Below are positions 8,558 through 21,494 of a DNA stretch of 64,000 nucleotides, piece after piece. How positions within the stretch are numbered: the stretch's first letter is position 1; each line of letters opens with the position of its first letter. The notes beneath the pieces were generated by a model. It did no database searches. It was given only the letters and a program-made list of their open reading frames with translations, and was not told where the DNA came from. Source of the DNA: Prevotella sp. (GTDB taxonomy: Bacteria > Bacteroidota > Bacteroidia > Bacteroidales > Bacteroidaceae); the NCBI GenBank assembly GCA_017548275.1, contig JAFZAH010000003.1, positions 1 to 64,000 on the forward strand, given 5' to 3'. The position numbers were made by a program, and so were the translations under genes.

Positions 8558-9835
8558 ATGAAAAAGTTTCTAACAACACTTTTGTTTGTGCTGTTCGCAT
8601 TGACGACATGGGCACAAAACCGTTCTGCGCTTGACATCCTCAAATCAGACCCGAGGAGGGCTTACGGCACAGACTACCCTTATCAACTACAGACAAGACC
8701 GCTGACGAAAGCCCCCGGTGGTTATAAGGCATTCTACATCAGTCATTATGCCCGCCACGGTTCACGTTATTATTGGACCGACCGTCTCTACCGTGACCTG
8801 GACCGCCAGTTGACTTCAGCCCACGAGAATCAGATGTTGACCGCTGAAGGTGAGCAGTTTTACACCAAGTTCATGGCCTGCAAGGATGAATTGATGACAG
8901 GCGTAAGCGAACTGACACAACTGGGCTGGGAACAGCATCAGGGCATAGCACGCTCGATGTATAATAATTTCCCCGAAGTGTTTAAGAAAGGCGGCAATGT
9001 GATGGCCATCTCGTCATTGTCGGGCCGTTGTGTCATCAGCATGTCGGCATTCTGTCAGGAACTGGTGCAGTGCAACCCCAAAATAGAAATCCGTGAGCAG
9101 TCGTCTCGCTTTACCCTCGACGGCGTTGTTCCGACCGACCGCCAGAATCCAGTCAAGCATGATTTTCCGAAATCTAAGCCCCGCTTTGAGGCAAATCGCG
9201 ACCAATTCAAATACGACGATACGCTCCCCCAGCGCGTTATCTCACGTGTGCTTCTCCCTGCAGACAGTCTACCTAAAGACATGCGCCGTCTCGGCATCAA
9301 TCTGATAGACTTGTATAAGACTCTTCCGAGCATAGGACATGAAGGTATGATGGGCAACATTCTGAGCGACAATGAGTTGGTAGAAGGTTGGGAGCATTCC
9401 AACCTCGGTTCCTACACCTGGGTCTTCGAACCCCGCTATGACATGATACCCATTCTTGAAGACTTCATCAAGAAAGCCGACGCCGTATTGAACGGTAGCA
9501 GCGACCATATCGCCGACCTGCGTTTCGGCCATGACACCTGCCTTGGTCCGTTGACCGTATTGATGGGTATCAACGGTGCCGACCTTGACCCCGAGAGTCC
9601 ATTCGAGGTGAAGAATTGCTATCAGAACTGGGAAACCTGCAAAGCCTCGAACATCCAGTTGATATTCTACCGCGGCAAGAAAGGCAAAGACGATATTCTC
9701 GTAAAATGTCTTTTGAATGGCGAGGAAGCCACCCTGCCCGTTCCCACTACCCTATATCCTTATTATAAATGGAGTGATTTCCGCAGTTTCTATACCGCCC
9801 GTTGCGACAGCGTTAAGCAATTGAATAAGGAGTGA
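8558..9835 (+). CDS. Exported histidine acid phosphatase (MINPP/phytase-like)
   Basis: A 425-residue exported protein (signal peptide MKKFLTTLLFVLFALTTWAQ) of the branch 2 histidine phosphatase superfamily. The catalytic motif is RHGSR near residue 66 and the proton donor motif is HD in RFGHDT near 323. Such enzymes release phosphate from phytate or other organic phosphates; Bacteroides homologues include the inositol polyphosphate phosphatase type. It is followed by GH29 and GH2 glycosidases on the same strand (37 and 2 bases), so the three exported enzymes probably form one operon. Substrate is inferred. Confidence 0.85.
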   Translation: MKKFLTTLLFVLFALTTWAQNRSALDILKSDPRRAYGTDYPYQLQTRPLTKAPGGYKAFYISHYARHGSRYYWTDRLYRDLDRQLTSAHENQMLTAEGEQFYTKFMACKDELMTGVSELTQLGWEQHQGIARSMYNNFPEVFKKGGNVMAISSLSGRCVISMSAFCQELVQCNPKIEIREQSSRFTLDGVVPTDRQNPVKHDFPKSKPRFEANRDQFKYDDTLPQRVISRVLLPADSLPKDMRRLGINLIDLYKTLPSIGHEGMMGNILSDNELVEGWEHSNLGSYTWVFEPRYDMIPILEDFIKKADAVLNGSSDHIADLRFGHDTCLGPLTVLMGINGADLDPESPFEVKNCYQNWETCKASNIQLIFYRGKKGKDDILVKCLLNGEEATLPVPTTLYPYYKWSDFRSFYTARCDSVKQLNKE

Positions 9836-9872
9836 CTTGAATTAAGCCATTAAGAGCATCCCAATAAATAAC

Positions 9873-14686
<4,814 letters not shown>

Positions 14687-14726
14687 CCCATTGGGATAGG
14701 AACGTCAATGGCAAGAGACAAAAAAT

Positions 14727-14773
14727 AATCGGAAAGAAACAGGAAACGAGTCTTATTTCTTTCCGATTTTTTT
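14727..14773. terminator. Bidirectional terminator between beta-galactosidase and nitroreductase
   Basis: A perfect 13-base-pair stem (AATCGGAAAGAAA and complement, 16-base loop) is followed by a T-run on the plus strand and preceded by an A-run that serves the minus strand. It sits between converging genes. Confidence 0.88.
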
Positions 14774-14810
14774 ATACTTGTTCATCAAAAGAACTTGTAG
14801 GCTGTTCTCA

Positions 14811-15437
14811 TCAGAAGAACTTGGCGATTTCATCCAAGTCTCTTCTTTCAGGGCGTTTGGGTTCTTCAGCCCTATAGCCAAGAGCGATGACAGCCATGAT
14901 GGTCTCGTTGCCGGGAATGGCGAACAATTCTCTGAGTTTATCTGCATCGCGTATGCCCATAATCAGTGTATCAAAACCCATGGCACGGGCTTTGAGAATG
15001 AGATAACAGTTGCTGAGACCATTGTCGTAGGCACCCCATCCGTCGCCCACCTCGTTGGTCTTCTCGCCTTGGAAGAATCCTGACTTGCCCTGCTCGAAGG
15101 TAGATACGATGAGCACCGGGGCATTGGCGATCCTCTCTTTGTTGCCACCAACCATATCTTGTACGGCAGCCAATTTCTCCGGACTCATCGCCACATAATA
15201 TTTCGTGGGTTCCTGATTGGCCCATGACGGAGCCTCTTGTGTGGCTTTAAGCAATTCACGCACTTCAGCCTCTGTGATTTTCTTCGAGGCATCATAATTA
15301 CGAATACTTCTTCTTGAGGAAAGCACTTCATCGAACGATGCTGCCGATGTTTTTTCCGTTTCAGTTGTCTCGCTCTTGTTTGAACAACCAGCCAGTGCCA
15401 TTATGGCTACTGCTGCTACGAATAAATACTTTTTCAT
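14811..15437 (-). CDS. Nitroreductase-family lipoprotein
   Basis: A 208-residue flavin-dependent nitroreductase-fold protein. FMN-contacting segments are visible: RRSIRNYD near residue 43, APSWANQEP, and GFDTLIMGIRD / AVIALGY near the end. An N-terminal lipoprotein signal (MALAGCS, Cys18) means it is secreted and lipid-anchored, which is unusual since most nitroreductases are cytoplasmic, though such lipoproteins do occur in Bacteroidales. The natural electron donor and substrate are unknown. It is monocistronic, ending at the bidirectional terminator. Confidence 0.87.
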   Translation of the reverse strand: MKKYLFVAAVAIMALAGCSNKSETTETEKTSAASFDEVLSSRRSIRNYDASKKITEAEVRELLKATQEAPSWANQEPTKYYVAMSPEKLAAVQDMVGGNKERIANAPVLIVSTFEQGKSGFFQGEKTNEVGDGWGAYDNGLSNCYLILKARAMGFDTLIMGIRDADKLRELFAIPGNETIMAVIALGYRAEEPKRPERRDLDEIAKFF

Positions 15438-15475
15438 AAATCAATAGTTTGTAATGTATGGTGATAAAGATATAT

Positions 15476-15550
15476 AAAAAAAAAGGATTGGCTGGCGCCC
15501 ATCCTCTTTTGAGACAAAAAAAGGATTGGCTGGCGCCCATCCTCTTTTGA
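15476..15550 (-). terminator. Two tandem duplicated terminators after the SRP RNA - tRNA-Thr unit
   Basis: On the minus strand two copies of a hairpin (AGGATGGG, loop, CCAATCCT, one internal mismatch) each run into seven or more T residues. The copies begin at 15484 and 15522, a 38-base offset, and 30 bases are identical. Both lie directly after the tRNA 3' end, the second copy touching it. A duplicated terminator is the simplest reading. Confidence 0.85.
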
Positions 15551-15623
15551 GCCTCTTGTCGGATTCGAACCAACGACCCCGAGATTACAAATCACGTGCT
15601 CTGGCCAACTGAGCTAAAGAGGC
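15551..15623 (-). tRNA. tRNA-Thr (anticodon UGU)
   Basis: The minus strand folds as a full 73-base tRNA: acceptor GCCTCTT with AAGAGGC, D-arm GCTC/GAGC, anticodon loop TTTGTAA giving UGU, and T-arm GTTGG-TTCGAAT-CCAAC. The anticodon stem has one T-T mismatch in the middle. CCA is not encoded. It lies four bases after the SRP RNA, so RNase P must cut between the two. Confidence 0.95.
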
Positions 15624-15627
15624 GGGT

Positions 15628-15723
15628 GGGCAAGCGACTTACATCGCGCCGCTACAACCAACTACCTTTGCTACGTTCCCGTCCTGGAGGATTCGAAGGG
15701 AGCTGGCCGTGTAAGACTTGCCC
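15628..15723 (-). ncRNA. ffs: Signal recognition particle RNA (small, 4.5S type)
   Basis: About 96 bases on the minus strand fold into one long hairpin: the ends GGGCAAG and CTTGCCC pair, as do TCTTAC and GTAAG next to them. The tip has the conserved Ffh-binding core: CCAGGAC, a GGGAAC loop region, then GTAGCAAAGG, the equivalent of the CAGG-GGAA-AGCA core of E. coli 4.5S RNA. It guides membrane and secreted proteins to the Sec system. It is transcribed from the box at 15752-15759 and runs on into tRNA-Thr. Confidence 0.85.
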
Positions 15724-15751
15724 GTCTTACTGCTTTTTTGAAAAGCGACTG

Positions 15752-15759
15752 CAAAGTTA
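15752..15759 (-). promoter_or_regulatory. Bacteroidetes -7 box for SRP RNA - tRNA-Thr
   Basis: Reads TAACTTTG on the minus strand, an exact TAnnTTTG match, about 28 bases before the SRP RNA 5' end. A perfect 7-base-pair hairpin at 15711-15730 overlaps the start of the SRP RNA and could compete with its folding. Confidence 0.65.
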
Positions 15760-15865
15760 GTAAAAAAGCCTTGAACAGCCATCATGGTCTGGGCGTTTTT
15801 AACAATATTTTTCATTCGAAGTGATGAATTATCAAGTAGGGGCAAAAAAATACGAAAAAAATGTC

Positions 15866-15873
15866 TAATTTTG
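15866..15873 (+). promoter_or_regulatory. Bacteroidetes -7 box for the DUF4199 operon
   Basis: TAATTTTG, an exact match, 21 bases before the chosen DUF4199 start. This also argues against the longer open frame that begins upstream at 15784. Confidence 0.7.
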
Positions 15874-15894
15874 CAGACGATAAAGACATCCGAC

Positions 15895-16446
15895 ATGACA
15901 TTTGCTGAGAAATATTCCCAATTACAAGCCTACGCCCGCATCGACGGCGCTATTTTGGGCTTGCTTTGGTTAGTGAGTTTTGCCTGTTTCGTGGGGCAAT
16001 TCCACTACCCTTTTTGCGGTTTGCTATGGATGGCGACCCTCATTGGCACCCCGATATGGGTGGGTTTCCGCACGGCCCGTTTCCGCGACCGCGTACTTGA
16101 AGGGGTGATTTCCTTCCGTCGCGCATACGGTTACTCGATGTTTACCATGTTTTATGCGTCGTTGATACTCGCTATAGGCCAGTTCATATATTTCCAGTTT
16201 CTTGACCATGGATTTGTCATTAACCAATATGTACAGTTGTTGAGCGATCCTGGGGTAAAAGATATTTTGAAGGGGTATGGCATGACTGAAACCGTCATGA
16301 AAGAAGCCATCACCACATTCCAAGAGATGCGCCCCATTGATTTGGCATTAGAATTGCTTTACTCCAATATCACCATTATCGTGATTCTCTGTCTACCGAT
16401 AGCGCTGATTTGCAAAAGGAAGTATCCCCATAACCCCTACAAATAA
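15895..16446 (+). CDS. DUF4199 family membrane protein
   Basis: A 183-residue integral membrane protein with four predicted membrane helices (about residues 17-35, 40-60, 80-100 and 155-175). This layout and its place directly before a GT2 glycosyltransferase and two small exported DUF proteins is the usual setting of DUF4199 in Bacteroidales. Its role is unknown; a partner of the glycosyltransferase is a reasonable guess. The start is ATG 15895 (MTFAEKYSQL), because a strong -7 box lies between this codon and the upstream ATG. Confidence 0.8.
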   Translation: MTFAEKYSQLQAYARIDGAILGLLWLVSFACFVGQFHYPFCGLLWMATLIGTPIWVGFRTARFRDRVLEGVISFRRAYGYSMFTMFYASLILAIGQFIYFQFLDHGFVINQYVQLLSDPGVKDILKGYGMTETVMKEAITTFQEMRPIDLALELLYSNITIIVILCLPIALICKRKYPHNPYK

Positions 16447-16523
16447 GCGTTACTCATAGCCTCTACTTTGAATGAGGACACTAATTGAGAGTTGAAAGAT
16501 TCCTAATATAAAAATCATTACAC

Positions 16524-17486
16524 ATGGATATATCAGTAGTTATACCTTTATATAACGAAGAAGAGTCGCTTCCCGAGTTGTATGACTGGATTGAGCGCGT
16601 CATGCATGAACACCAGTTCAGTTTCGAGGTGTTGTTTATCAACGACGGTTCCACCGACCATTCCTGGGAAGTGATAGAACAACTTGGCACGGAGCATGAA
16701 GAGGTGCGCGGCATCAAGTTCCGTCGTAATTACGGCAAGAGCCCTGCCCTTTATTGCGGTTTCAAGGAGGCACAGGGCGACGTGGTCATTACGATGGACG
16801 CCGATTTGCAAGACTCACCCGACGAGATACCCGAGTTGTACCGCATGATTACGGAAGAAGGCTATGACTTGGTCTCGGGTTACAAGCAGAAGCGTTATGA
16901 CCCGCTGTCGAAAACCATCCCCACCAAATTGTTTAACTGGACTGCCCGTAGAATCAGCGGCATCAAGAACCTGCACGATTTCAACTGCGGTTTGAAAGCC
17001 TATCGCAAAGATGTGGTGAAAAACATCGAGGTATATGGCGAGATGCACCGCTACATCCCCTATTTGGCCAAGAATGCCGGTTTTGACAAGATTGGCGAGA
17101 AAGTGGTTCAACATCAAGCACGTAAATACGGCAAATCGAAATTCGGTCTGAACCGTTTCATCAACGGTTATCTGGATCTTCTCACGTTGTGGTTCCTGAG
17201 CACGTTTGGGCGCAAGCCGATGCACGTGTTCGGTTTCTTGGGCAGCATCATGTTCCTCATCGGTTTCATCGCCGTGGTGATACTCGGCGCAGACAAACTC
17301 ATCGCATTGGCACGCCATGTACCCATGCGTCTGATTACCGACTCGCCCTATTTCTATCTTGCCCTGACGATGATGATTATCGGCACACAATTGTTCCTCG
17401 CAGGATTCTTGGGCGACTTGATCAGCCGCAACTCCTCCGGTCGCAATGACTATCAAATAGAGAAAGTGATTCGATGCGAAAAATAA
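16524..17486 (+). CDS. GT2 glycosyltransferase, polyprenyl-phosphate sugar transferase type
   Basis: A 320-residue membrane-bound family 2 glycosyltransferase resembling dolichyl/undecaprenyl-phosphate mannosyl- or glucosyltransferases. The N-terminal domain shows SVVIPLYNEEESLPEL, FINDGSTD and the metal-binding MDADLQDSPDE; HDFNCGLKAYR follows. Two C-terminal membrane helices (about 235-258 and 270-292) anchor it. It would load a sugar onto a lipid phosphate at the inner membrane, but donor and pathway are not known. It overlaps the next gene by 13 bases, implying translational coupling. Confidence 0.88.
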   Translation: MDISVVIPLYNEEESLPELYDWIERVMHEHQFSFEVLFINDGSTDHSWEVIEQLGTEHEEVRGIKFRRNYGKSPALYCGFKEAQGDVVITMDADLQDSPDEIPELYRMITEEGYDLVSGYKQKRYDPLSKTIPTKLFNWTARRISGIKNLHDFNCGLKAYRKDVVKNIEVYGEMHRYIPYLAKNAGFDKIGEKVVQHQARKYGKSKFGLNRFINGYLDLLTLWFLSTFGRKPMHVFGFLGSIMFLIGFIAVVILGADKLIALARHVPMRLITDSPYFYLALTMMIIGTQLFLAGFLGDLISRNSSGRNDYQIEKVIRCEK

Positions 17487-17950
17487 TCCCTCTGTTGGTC
17501 TTTTTGTCGCTGTTGGGCGCCTGCTCCTCAGTCGATTGCCCGTTGAACAACACTGTCTATGCAGTGTATTCGCTCAGCGGTGACGTGCTGACTTTGCCTG
17601 ACTCGCTCACCATCAGCACGAAACGCCATGACGGTCGTGACACTGTCCTGCTCAACAAGAGCGTGAACACACAGAATTTCAAGTTGCAGATGAGTTATAG
17701 TGGCGACCAAGACATGTATATATTGTCGATGACCGATACCCTTCATGTGACTCGAACCGACACCATTACTGTCAATAAGACCAACGAACCTCATTTCGAG
17801 TCAGTGGATTGCGCACCAGTCTATTTCCATACTCTCACAGGCGTCAGTTATACAACGCATACCATCTCCGAGGTGACCATCTCAAAACCGCTTGTCAATT
17901 ATGAAACGACGGAAACGAACCTGTATATTGTCTTTAAGCCTCGCGATTAG
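17474..17950 (+). CDS. DUF6452 lipoprotein
   Basis: A 158-residue lipoprotein (lipobox LLGACS, Cys17) matching the DUF6452 family, found in Bacteroidales beside DUF6048. The mature part is beta-rich with a conserved VDCPLNNTVYAVYSL start, reminiscent of a calcium- or pilus-type beta-sandwich, though that is only an impression. It overlaps both neighbours (13 bases before, 50 after), so the four genes from DUF4199 to DUF6048 probably act together, perhaps at the envelope. Confidence 0.78.
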   Translation: MRKIIPLLVFLSLLGACSSVDCPLNNTVYAVYSLSGDVLTLPDSLTISTKRHDGRDTVLLNKSVNTQNFKLQMSYSGDQDMYILSMTDTLHVTRTDTITVNKTNEPHFESVDCAPVYFHTLTGVSYTTHTISEVTISKPLVNYETTETNLYIVFKPRD

Positions 17951-18674
17951 CCTGTTGTTTCTGTGTCCAGTGCATACAATTGCACAAAACGAGGAATCAC
18001 AGCCCAAGAGAACGGGAAAGACACCAGTCAAGGTCACAGAATCACTCCCCAACAAAACGGGCAAGAGGTCTGTAAAGGTTTCGGACTTTGATGCCAAAGA
18101 CAGTGTGTCATGGTTCAACGGCATCGCCGTATCGATTGATGCTGTGGGACTTTTGCAACTGGGCTTGAGCGATTACGGTCAGTATGAAGCGGCATTGCGC
18201 ATACATGTGAAAGACCGTTATTTCCCCATTCTTGAATTAGGTTACGGCCAGGCATCTCATGATGATGACGTGACACTTCTCTCCTACCGCTCGAAAGCAC
18301 CTTACGGACGTATAGGCTTAGACATCAACGTTTTGAAGAACAAATTTGACGATTACCGTGTCTATGCGGGTCTTCGTTATGCTTTCACGTCCTTCAAGTA
18401 TGACTTGTGGCATCCGGGCGTTGAAGACCCATTTTGGGGCGGCACGTCTGAATATAGCGCATACGGTGTGAAATGTCATCAACACTGGGCTGAACTGGTT
18501 TTCGGAGTTGATGCCAAAATTATAGGACCGGTTCATCTGGGCTGGTCGTTACGTTATCGCCGCCGTCTCTCCTCAGATGAAGGCCCGTTGGGCAATGCTT
18601 GGTATGTGCCAGGCTATGGCCTTTCCGACAGCAGCAATTTGGGAGGGACGTTTAATGTTATCTTTGAGATTTGA
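17901..18674 (+). CDS. DUF6048 exported protein, probable outer membrane beta-barrel
   Basis: A 257-residue exported protein with a signal peptide (CILSLSLAISLLFLCPVHTIAQ). The mature part has alternating beta strands and ends in a hydrophobic-aromatic strand (GGTFNVIFEI), as outer membrane barrels do. It belongs with DUF6048. The start was set at ATG 17901; a TTG three codons upstream is less likely. It overlaps DUF6452 by 50 bases. Its last codons and stop lie inside a heptamer repeat array. Confidence 0.75.
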   Translation: MKRRKRTCILSLSLAISLLFLCPVHTIAQNEESQPKRTGKTPVKVTESLPNKTGKRSVKVSDFDAKDSVSWFNGIAVSIDAVGLLQLGLSDYGQYEAALRIHVKDRYFPILELGYGQASHDDDVTLLSYRSKAPYGRIGLDINVLKNKFDDYRVYAGLRYAFTSFKYDLWHPGVEDPFWGGTSEYSAYGVKCHQHWAELVFGVDAKIIGPVHLGWSLRYRRRLSSDEGPLGNAWYVPGYGLSDSSNLGGTFNVIFEI

Positions 18675-18687
18675 GGTTTGAGGTTTA
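18663..18687. repeat. Heptamer array GATTTGA/GGTTTGA at the DUF6048 stop
   Basis: About three and a half 7-base units (TTTGAGA, TTTGAGG, TTTGAGG, TTTA). The array covers the last codons and the TGA stop of DUF6048. A shorter relative lies at the stop of the Crp-like gene (20409-20434). Confidence 0.75.
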
Positions 18688-18705
18688 TTTGATTGAAGAC
18701 GTATC

Positions 18706-19743
18706 ATGGAAAAAACAGACCGTAAGAAACAACTGATATGGCAATTGCCATTTTTATTGTTTTTGGTGATAGGCACGATATGGATAGTGAAACAGCATCG
18801 TGACATGCCCTATCATCAAGACGAGGGAATGGTATTTGGTACCGTTTATCATATCACCTACCAAAACGACAAGTCATTGAAGGAGGAGATAGAGGCAGAA
18901 TTGAAGAAAGTGGATATGGCATTGTCGCCATTCAACAAAGAATCGACCATCACGCATGTGAACAACAATGACGATGTGAAAGCCGGTGACGACAAGATGT
19001 TTCGCGAGGTGTTTGAATTGGCGCAGAGCATTTCACGAGCCACTAACGGTGCTTTCGACATCACCGTAGCCCCATTGGTCAACGCCTGGGGGTTCGGTTT
19101 TAGGAACGGCATTGAGCCTGACGCGAAACAAGTGGACAGTCTGAGAGCACTGATCGGCTATGAGAAGGTGTCCATGGGAAGCGACGGAAAGGTAAAGAAA
19201 GCCGACCCACGAATAATGCTTGATTGCAGCGCCATCGCCAAAGGTTACGGTTGCGACGCCGTGGGCCGTCTGCTGCGTTATCATGATGTGGAGAATTACA
19301 TCGTGGAAATAGGCGGTGAGGTGGTGTCGCGCGGCAAGAACAGCCAAGGCAATCCGTGGCGAGTAGGCGTGATTAAACCCACTGATGACACCTTGGCTGT
19401 GAACAACGAGCGCGAAGCCATCATCAATGTGACAGATATGGCATTAGCCACCAGCGGCAACTACCGCAATTTCTACTACAAAGACGGCAAAAAATACGCC
19501 CACACCATCGACCCGAAGACAGGTTATCCCGTACAGCATAACATCCTCTCAGCCACGGTCTTAGCCAAGAATTGTGCCACTGCCGACGCGTATGCTACCT
19601 CGTTTATGGTCATGGGACTTGATAAGGCGAAGGAGGTGCTTGCCTCTCATTCTGAACTGATGGCATACCTTATCTATACCGATGATAAAGGTCAATATGC
19701 CGTATGGTACTCGCCTTCGTTGGAGAAGAAAATCACCCATTAA
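18706..19743 (+). CDS. apbE: FAD:protein FMN transferase ApbE
   Basis: ApbE attaches FMN covalently to threonines of target proteins such as the NqrB/C and RnfG/D subunits of ion pumps, in the periplasm. This 345-residue protein has an N-terminal signal anchor (about residues 12-28) and typical segments: SPFNKESTITHVNN, GAFDITVAPLVNAWGFG, LDCSAIAKGYGCDAVGR, YIVEIGGEVVSRG and the YAHTIDPKTGYP motif. No target flavoprotein gene is in the window. Confidence 0.93.
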   Translation: MEKTDRKKQLIWQLPFLLFLVIGTIWIVKQHRDMPYHQDEGMVFGTVYHITYQNDKSLKEEIEAELKKVDMALSPFNKESTITHVNNNDDVKAGDDKMFREVFELAQSISRATNGAFDITVAPLVNAWGFGFRNGIEPDAKQVDSLRALIGYEKVSMGSDGKVKKADPRIMLDCSAIAKGYGCDAVGRLLRYHDVENYIVEIGGEVVSRGKNSQGNPWRVGVIKPTDDTLAVNNEREAIINVTDMALATSGNYRNFYYKDGKKYAHTIDPKTGYPVQHNILSATVLAKNCATADAYATSFMVMGLDKAKEVLASHSELMAYLIYTDDKGQYAVWYSPSLEKKITH

Positions 19744-19754
19744 CCATAAGTGCC

Positions 19755-20423
19755 ATGCCTGTTGACGGTCAGATATTCAACCGACTGCTCATACTCCCAT
19801 TATTTCAGGGCATGAGCCGCAGCCATTTACAAGAAGTGGTGGCTCACACCCGGTTGGGCTTTTCCCAACATGATGAGGGAACAGTGATTGTGCGTCGAGG
19901 CGACCGCTGCACGCACCAGCGGTTTCTCGTGGGCGGTAGTCTTATGGCAGAAAGCGAGTCCGATACGGGTGATTACAGCATGCGTGAGATTATCACAGCC
20001 CCCTATCTACTGCAACCGGAGCGACTGTTTGGTCTGACTCAAAATTACACCTATACCTTCACCGCCCATAGTCATTGCCAGATATTGGAAATCAGCAAAG
20101 ACGAGATGGTGCGCCTATGTGCCAAATTTGACATTTTCCGTACCAATCTGCTCAATATTCTCACTACGCAGAGTCAGCGCGCAGCCGACGAGGCATGGCA
20201 TGAGCCCGCCCGTCAATTGCCGGAGAAAATAAAACGGTTTATCATGTCTCACAGTCTTCAACCCTCAGGTGATAAATGGTTGCATATCAAGATGGAGACC
20301 CTCGCCCGCCACATCAGCGAGAGCCGTCTAAACGTATCACAACAATTGCGCCAGTGGGAACGCGACGGACTTATCCATTTAAGCCGGAATAACATTTATT
20401 TCTTAGACGGGTTTGAGATTTGA
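19755..20423 (+). CDS. Crp/Fnr-family transcription regulator
   Basis: A 222-residue regulator with an N-terminal cyclic-nucleotide-binding-like beta-roll (about residues 10-120) and a C-terminal helix-turn-helix (about 155-215, KMETLARHISESRLNVSQQLRQWE). The beta-roll lacks an obvious cAMP-binding RxS pocket and there are no iron-sulfur cysteines, so the signal is unknown. The start was set at ATG 19755 (MPVDGQIF), 11 bases after apbE; upstream codons in the same frame lie inside apbE. It may form an operon with apbE. The gene ends GFEI-stop inside a heptamer repeat, as DUF6048 does. Confidence 0.8.
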   Translation: MPVDGQIFNRLLILPLFQGMSRSHLQEVVAHTRLGFSQHDEGTVIVRRGDRCTHQRFLVGGSLMAESESDTGDYSMREIITAPYLLQPERLFGLTQNYTYTFTAHSHCQILEISKDEMVRLCAKFDIFRTNLLNILTTQSQRAADEAWHEPARQLPEKIKRFIMSHSLQPSGDKWLHIKMETLARHISESRLNVSQQLRQWERDGLIHLSRNNIYFLDGFEI

Positions 20424-20493
20424 GGGCTGAGATTTATGAATAGATGTCGTTAACGCATAAAGGGCGATAAGTTCTATTATTTCAACATTTTTT

Positions 20494-21411
20494 TTATTTG
20501 CTGCCTATATAAAGCAGGAGCATGCTGAGGAGTACCAGAGCCAGGTCGAGGGCTTTGGCACGGAGGTTTTTCTCATGAAAGACCATTGCGCCGAACATGA
20601 AGGAGACGACGACACTGCCTCGGCGAATCATGGACACGATGGAAATCATAGCCCCGGGAAGACTGAGCGAATAAAAATAGAGGAAATCGGCGGCAGAGAG
20701 GAAGACACTGATAAAGATGATGGACCAATTCCATCGGAACGGCGTGGTGTGATGACGTTTCGGCCACCATAGCAGCAAGAGCATGGCTCCCATCATGACA
20801 CATTGGTAGATGTTGTACCATGATTGCACCATCACGCGGTCGAGCCCAACCCCGCCGTTTTCAGGCGCCGCCATGAGATATTTGTCATAAAGCCCGCTCA
20901 CCGCTCCTAATAGGGCAGCCAAGACGACGAAATAAATCCATCGGTCGTGTTTGAAATCAATCCCTTCTTTTTTCCCGGCCTTACTCAACAGGAAAAAAGA
21001 GATGACGGCAATAATCACACCCGCCCATTGCCACAAGTTGAGCCGTTCGCCAAAAACCAACAAGGCACCAACCAACACCATGACGGGTCTAGTGGCATTG
21101 ATGGGTCCGACGATGGTCAGCGGCAGATGTTTGAGGCCAAAATAGCCAAATAGCCATGATGAGAGCACGATGACACTTTTAAGCAGAATATAACGGTGTT
21201 CATGCCATCCTCCATGTGCCATGCTGAAAACAGAACCTTGCAACGCATCCGACTGGCTGTTGATTATAATAAATGGCAAGAATATGAGCGAACAAAACAA
21301 CGTATTGAGAAACAATACAGGGATGACAGCATTGTCCTTCAACGCTATTTTTTTGAAAGTGTCATAACACCCTAAAAGCGCGGCAGACAAAAATGCTAAA
21401 ACAAGCCACAT
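20494..21411 (-). CDS. EamA/DMT-family transporter
   Basis: A 305-residue inner membrane protein with about ten predicted helices in two EamA repeats, the drug/metabolite transporter superfamily. The second repeat begins near residue 155 (WIYFVVLAALLGAVSGLYDKYL). Substrates in this family are diverse (amino acids, nucleosides, others) and cannot be predicted. It lies 83 bases downstream of truA on the same strand; no clear promoter of its own was seen. Confidence 0.85.
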   Translation of the reverse strand: MWLVLAFLSAALLGCYDTFKKIALKDNAVIPVLFLNTLFCSLIFLPFIIINSQSDALQGSVFSMAHGGWHEHRYILLKSVIVLSSWLFGYFGLKHLPLTIVGPINATRPVMVLVGALLVFGERLNLWQWAGVIIAVISFFLLSKAGKKEGIDFKHDRWIYFVVLAALLGAVSGLYDKYLMAAPENGGVGLDRVMVQSWYNIYQCVMMGAMLLLLWWPKRHHTTPFRWNWSIIFISVFLSAADFLYFYSLSLPGAMISIVSMIRRGSVVVSFMFGAMVFHEKNLRAKALDLALVLLSMLLLYIGSK

Positions 21412-21494
21412 TCTTCGCTATGAGATTTGAACATTGAACTTTATGATTATAGACGGGGCTGTCTTTTCGGAGTATCCTGATTTTGGGGCAGTTC

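Noticed and set aside
15700-15735. Remnant of a second tRNA upstream of tRNA-Thr (a TTCGAATCC piece and an anticodon-like hairpin)
   Set aside because: The piece is part of the SRP RNA, whose paired ends and Ffh-binding core explain it better.
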